From positions 1 through 9,044 of the forward strand of contig CAIMXN010000090.1 in NCBI GenBank assembly GCA_903845455.1: a DNA stretch of 9,044 nucleotides, read 5' to 3'. This DNA is from an uncultured beta proteobacterium. Lineage in GTDB: Bacteria; Pseudomonadota; Gammaproteobacteria; Burkholderiales; Burkholderiaceae. Position 1 is the first letter of the stretch. Every line of letters starts with the position of its first letter. Below the pieces are notes generated by a model, which did not search any database, was not told the origin of the DNA, and saw only the letters and a program-made list of their open reading frames with translations. Both the position numbers and the translations under genes were made by a program. Shown here piece after piece: positions 6,786 to 9,044 of this stretch.

Positions 6786-7577
6786 TTAAGCAGCTAGTGC
6801 TTGATCAACTGCTTTAGAGCGAGCTTGCTCGTCATTAGCCGCTTTAGCTTCTTCTGCCTTTAATGCTTCTTTGTCTTTCAAAAGAGTTGGCAGATGGGCT
6901 AGGGCGCTAGTGACAAGTACACCGCTTTGGATAAGGTGTTTGACTTGAAAGCTGCCATCTACTTCGCGGGTTGACATCAATAACACCGCGCCATCGTAGG
7001 CCGCTTCATCAAACACAGCATTGAGAGCATCGCTTTGAACTACACCCAAAGCTGGACTAGCCATCAAAGGTAAGCCTAATTTGGCTTTATCTTTGACTGA
7101 TACCTTCGCTGAGGCTTCCCGGCGTAACTCCTCGATTCCACCAGCTTCAGTTAAGAATTTGGGGATATCTAAACTACCGATGCGTTTCTCAGCGGCGATG
7201 CGCAATGCTTTTGCATAGCTTGAAACACGTCGTTTGTTTTGTTCGCCAAAGACACATGCCACTACCTTGTACATTAAGTGAGTGCTGTCTTTGAACTTAA
7301 AGCCACGCTCTTCACAGTACTTGTTGAAAGCACGCTTCAAAGCCAATTTCTCACTAGATACTCCTGCCATGCTTTTATTAAGCACATAGCAATTTTGGAG
7401 AATTTGGTACTTACGCTGATTGCTCGACGCAAACTCGTTCTGTTCCCAATGTTTACGTTCGGCAATTAGCCCGTCTACTACAGCACCAATTTCTTTTTGG
7501 GTATTTTGGCTAACTTTGTTAGCTAAATCCGAGGTGGCTTGGCTTGCCACCTTTTCCTTGTCTAATACTTGGTCCAT
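6786..7577 (-). CDS. Conserved hypothetical protein of genomic-island type, first gene of the operon
   Basis: Function is unknown. The middle, about residues 80-155 (KRAFNKYCEERGFKFKD, then YKVVACVFGEQNKRRVSSYAKALRIA, then GGIEELRR), resembles a hypothetical protein that I recall from proteobacterial islands and plasmids. That is memory, not a search result. The pattern of basic helices suggests DNA binding. Residues 170-232 may form a second small domain. The C-terminal 35 residues are almost all Lys, Glu, Asp, Gln and Ala (KDKEALKAEEAKAANDEQAR), an evident helix or coiled coil for protein contacts. A near-perfect ribosome site precedes the ATG. As leader gene of the operon it probably acts with the AAA+ ATPase, for example as its DNA-site adaptor, but that is inferred from position. 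Confidence 0.82.
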   Translation of the reverse strand: MDQVLDKEKVASQATSDLANKVSQNTQKEIGAVVDGLIAERKHWEQNEFASSNQRKYQILQNCYVLNKSMAGVSSEKLALKRAFNKYCEERGFKFKDSTHLMYKVVACVFGEQNKRRVSSYAKALRIAAEKRIGSLDIPKFLTEAGGIEELRREASAKVSVKDKAKLGLPLMASPALGVVQSDALNAVFDEAAYDGAVLLMSTREVDGSFQVKHLIQSGVLVTSALAHLPTLLKDKEALKAEEAKAANDEQARSKAVDQALAA

Positions 7578-7581
7578 GGGG

Positions 7582-7589
7582 ACCTCCTT
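7582..7589 (-). promoter_or_regulatory. Full-length ribosome binding site of the operon's first gene
   Basis: The complement reads AAGGAGGT, an eight-base match to the 3' end of 16S rRNA, four bases before the ATG at 7577. It fixes the start and suggests strong translation once the message is made. Confidence 0.8.
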
Positions 7590-7611
7590 TTAATTCAACT
7601 GCATTAATAAA

Positions 7612-7642
7612 CTTCCCTTAGCCAGTTGTGGCTTTAGGGAAG
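7612..7642 (-). promoter_or_regulatory. Leader hairpin of the operon
   Basis: CTTCCCT (7612-7618) pairs with AGGGAAG (7636-7642), and GCCA (7621-7624) pairs with TGGC (7629-7632) around a GTTG loop, with a small internal asymmetry. On the minus-strand transcript the stem is followed by TTTATTAATG, only a weak U-run, so it is at best a poor terminator. It could be an attenuator, an mRNA-stabilising stem or a DNA operator 35 bases before the first gene. Confidence 0.5.
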
Positions 7643-7676
7643 ACTTTGTCGTAGAATCCGACGTTTTTCGGTCTTC
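7639..7676. repeat. Nested inverted repeats overlapping the leader hairpin
   Basis: GAAGAC (7639-7644) is complementary to GTCTTC (7671-7676). Inside it, GTCG (7648-7651) is complementary to CGAC (7659-7662), and CCGA (7658-7661) to TCGG (7668-7671). The outer left arm shares 7639-7642 with the hairpin at 7612-7642, so the two structures exclude each other. This is the arrangement expected of a regulatory RNA switch, though a protein operator is equally possible. Confidence 0.45.
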
Positions 7677-7689
7677 AAAAATAGGCAAA

Positions 7690-7717
7690 TTGTTAAAGAG
7701 GGTGCTGCTGATATAAG
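7690..7717 (+). promoter_or_regulatory. Candidate promoter for the 262-residue orphan gene
   Basis: TTGTTA (7690-7695) and TATAAG (7712-7717) are spaced by 16 bases, matching the sigma-70 consensus at four and five of six positions. The leader would be about 67 bases. Its -10 shares the TATA at 7712-7715 with a candidate minus-strand promoter. Confidence 0.4.
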
Positions 7718-7739
7718 AATGATCGAGGTAAAATTTCGA
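7710..7739 (-). promoter_or_regulatory. Candidate promoter for the five-gene operon
   Basis: On the minus strand TCGAAA (7739-7734) precedes TATATC (7715-7710) by 18 bases. The -35-like hexamer and the 18-base spacing equal those proposed for the integrase promoter at 3391-3420. Transcription from here would give a leader of roughly 125 bases containing all the inverted repeats at 7612-7676. The -10 match is only four of six. Confidence 0.28.
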
Positions 7740-7790
7740 AAACATTTAGGGTTTTTCTTTTTCTGCCTGCTACCTAAGGACTGATATACG

Positions 7791-8579
7791 ATGCCAATAG
7801 TTCATATGAAAGCCTTCCCTAAGCCATTTAGGATTAAAGGGGTCACCGTTTCTAAGTCATTAGAGCTAGCAAAAAAATCTCTATATGAAGCTTGGTTTAA
7901 TGCCTTAGTTTTATCGCCTTTCTATCAAGAGGCAATTAAGACAAATACCTTTGTTAATGCAGATGTAAAGCGCACTTATGATTTATTTGGAAACTTAAGC
8001 GGACTATCTTTTGAAAAATGGTGGATTGGTGGGGGTTATAGAATCTTCAAAGAAGAAAAACCCTTCAACAGAGTTTCAATAGGAAGACAATTTAATAAAT
8101 GTGGAGAGAGCGTACCAGTGCTCTCTGTTGATATTCCACTAGACGTTTCACCACAGCTGCTAAGAGAGCAGCTGGAAGACTTGCTTAAGAGTCATCATCC
8201 TAATTACAAAAAATATGATCGTTGGCAAGCTACAACTGCAAAAGCAAAATTAAAGGCAACGCGATTAACATTTCAGTCTATTGATCTTTGTTTGCAGGTT
8301 TATAAAAAATTCCTAGATATGCAAAAAAAAGATAATGTGCTTTTATATAAAATTGGCGAAGATCTTGGCTTAAATCCAAAGTTAAACGTATTGCCTACAG
8401 ACTTAAGAGCAATAGCTTCAATCAAAAAAATTAAAATGTCTAATACAGTGAGTGAGTATTTAGAAAAAGCAAAAAATATAGTTGCACATGCTACCGAGTG
8501 TAATTTTCCAGTTACGAAAAACCATCACTGGTATCAAAAGAAGAAGAGAGCAGTCAGAGGAAAGTATGACCGCTTTTAA
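7791..8579 (+). CDS. Unrecognised 262-residue basic protein
   Basis: No family is firmly recognised. The ATG has AAGGA ten bases upstream (7776-7780), slightly distant but acceptable. A later ATG at codon 6 is an alternative start. Features seen: an aromatic SFEKWWIGGGYRIF segment (residues 73-86), a strand-like VPVLSVDIPLDV (108-119), a helix with a basic run (KYDRWQATTAKAKLKATRL, 141-159), and a very basic tail (YQKKKRAVRGKYDRF). The charge suggests nucleic acid binding. No nuclease, helicase or polymerase motif is apparent. Its stop codon overlaps the converging recombinase stop by four bases. It stands divergent from the operon, so shared control through the region at 7578-7790 is possible. 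Confidence 0.75.
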   Translation: MPIVHMKAFPKPFRIKGVTVSKSLELAKKSLYEAWFNALVLSPFYQEAIKTNTFVNADVKRTYDLFGNLSGLSFEKWWIGGGYRIFKEEKPFNRVSIGRQFNKCGESVPVLSVDIPLDVSPQLLREQLEDLLKSHHPNYKKYDRWQATTAKAKLKATRLTFQSIDLCLQVYKKFLDMQKKDNVLLYKIGEDLGLNPKLNVLPTDLRAIASIKKIKMSNTVSEYLEKAKNIVAHATECNFPVTKNHHWYQKKKRAVRGKYDRF

Positions 8580-9044
8580 ATTAACTCCACAGCATTCCTC
8601 TTTTGCTCATCATTGACCTCTATATATCTCTGAGTTACTGCAATAGATCTGTGGCCGGCAAGGCTGGCTAAGATTCGAACCCCAATGCCTTTATTAGCCA
8701 AGGTGGTGATAAAGAACTTTCTCCCTGAATGGCTACTACCACCACAAATACCCACGTTTTTATAAAGCTGGAAGAACCATACGCATAAGCCATTACCACT
8801 AAAGCCTAAGCGGTTATCTGTATGAAAGAAAGGGATATCGGCCCCTTTAACATGTCTTGTCTTTAGGTAATTGGCTAATTCGGTTTGTAAACGCTGCGAT
8901 ACAAAGACGGTTCTAGGATGCTTACCTTTGGTTTGGTCAGCTGTCAGGCGGATTTCATTTTTGATCGAGCCATCAGGGTTAACAACATCACCCATTTTTA
9001 AACTGGCTATTTCGGCGACACGAAGGCCCCCAAGAAAGCTGGTG
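8576..9044 (-). CDS. Tyrosine recombinase, C-terminal catalytic part, N-terminus outside window
   Basis: The frame stays open to the right edge past an internal ATG at 8995, and the upstream residues complete the first catalytic motif, so the gene is cut by the window rather than starting at that ATG. About 155 residues are present: GGLRVAEIASLK with the first catalytic Arg, a Lys in DQTKGKHPRTVF, HSGR with the HxxR pair, LAGH, and the nucleophile Tyr in TQRYIEV. All six expected catalytic positions are intact, in the XerC/D and integron-like pattern. It differs clearly from the integrase at 3519-4727, notably in keeping both histidines. It catalyses strand exchange at short sites, so it may mark another element or the far end of this one. 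Confidence 0.9.
   Translation of the reverse strand, partial: TSFLGGLRVAEIASLKMGDVVNPDGSIKNEIRLTADQTKGKHPRTVFVSQRLQTELANYLKTRHVKGADIPFFHTDNRLGFSGNGLCVWFFQLYKNVGICGGSSHSGRKFFITTLANKGIGVRILASLAGHRSIAVTQRYIEVNDEQKRNAVELI

Noticed and set aside
7278..7469. A 63-codon plus-strand frame within the first operon gene
   Set aside because: It is antisense to a better supported gene and has no ribosome site or recognisable content.
1..9044. CRISPR arrays, tRNA or rRNA genes, and insertion-sequence ends
   Set aside because: I looked for regularly spaced repeats, cloverleaf-like segments next to either integrase, and terminal inverted repeats around the genes, and saw none.

Overview
The window is a stretch of accessory, mobile-element DNA from a bacterium, most likely a proteobacterium. 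Strong Shine-Dalgarno sites, tightly packed genes and two tyrosine recombinases support this. A freshwater betaproteobacterium such as Polynucleobacter is a guess from the general look of the proteins, not something the sequence proves. There are no rRNA, tRNA, CRISPR or housekeeping genes. Coding density is very high and no gap exceeds about 215 bases.

Region 1 (3-3329) is a restriction-modification locus, visibly richer in A+T than the rest. A large DNA methyltransferase runs off the left edge. It joins the target-recognition end of a TaqI/Eco57I-type adenine methylase to a second, complete-looking methyltransferase domain (DPFSGCGTTG and TSPPY motifs). Tail-to-tail with it, three bases away, is a 436-residue protein that I infer to be the partner restriction endonuclease.

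Region 2 (3330-4727) holds a control region full of inverted repeats and a 402-residue tyrosine integrase.

Region 3 (4730-7577, minus strand) is a five-gene operon ending two bases from the integrase stop. In transcription order it encodes a 263-residue protein of a type I associate with genomic islands, a 234-residue AAA+ ATPase resembling a stripped-down clamp loader (RFC/DnaX type), and unrecognised proteins of 148, 79 and 196 residues. Its junctions include an 11-base overlap and an ATGA stop/start overlap, so these products are probably made together. This is the best candidate in the window for an undescribed system.

Region 4 (7578-7790) is a divergent control region with nested, mutually exclusive hairpins and overlapping candidate promoters. 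To its right are a 262-residue orphan protein on the plus strand and, convergent with it, a second, unrelated tyrosine recombinase cut by the right edge.

Overall the layout looks like an integrative element or defence island. A restriction-modification cargo module sits beside an integrase, followed by a compact operon that may serve DNA maintenance, element mobility or defence.
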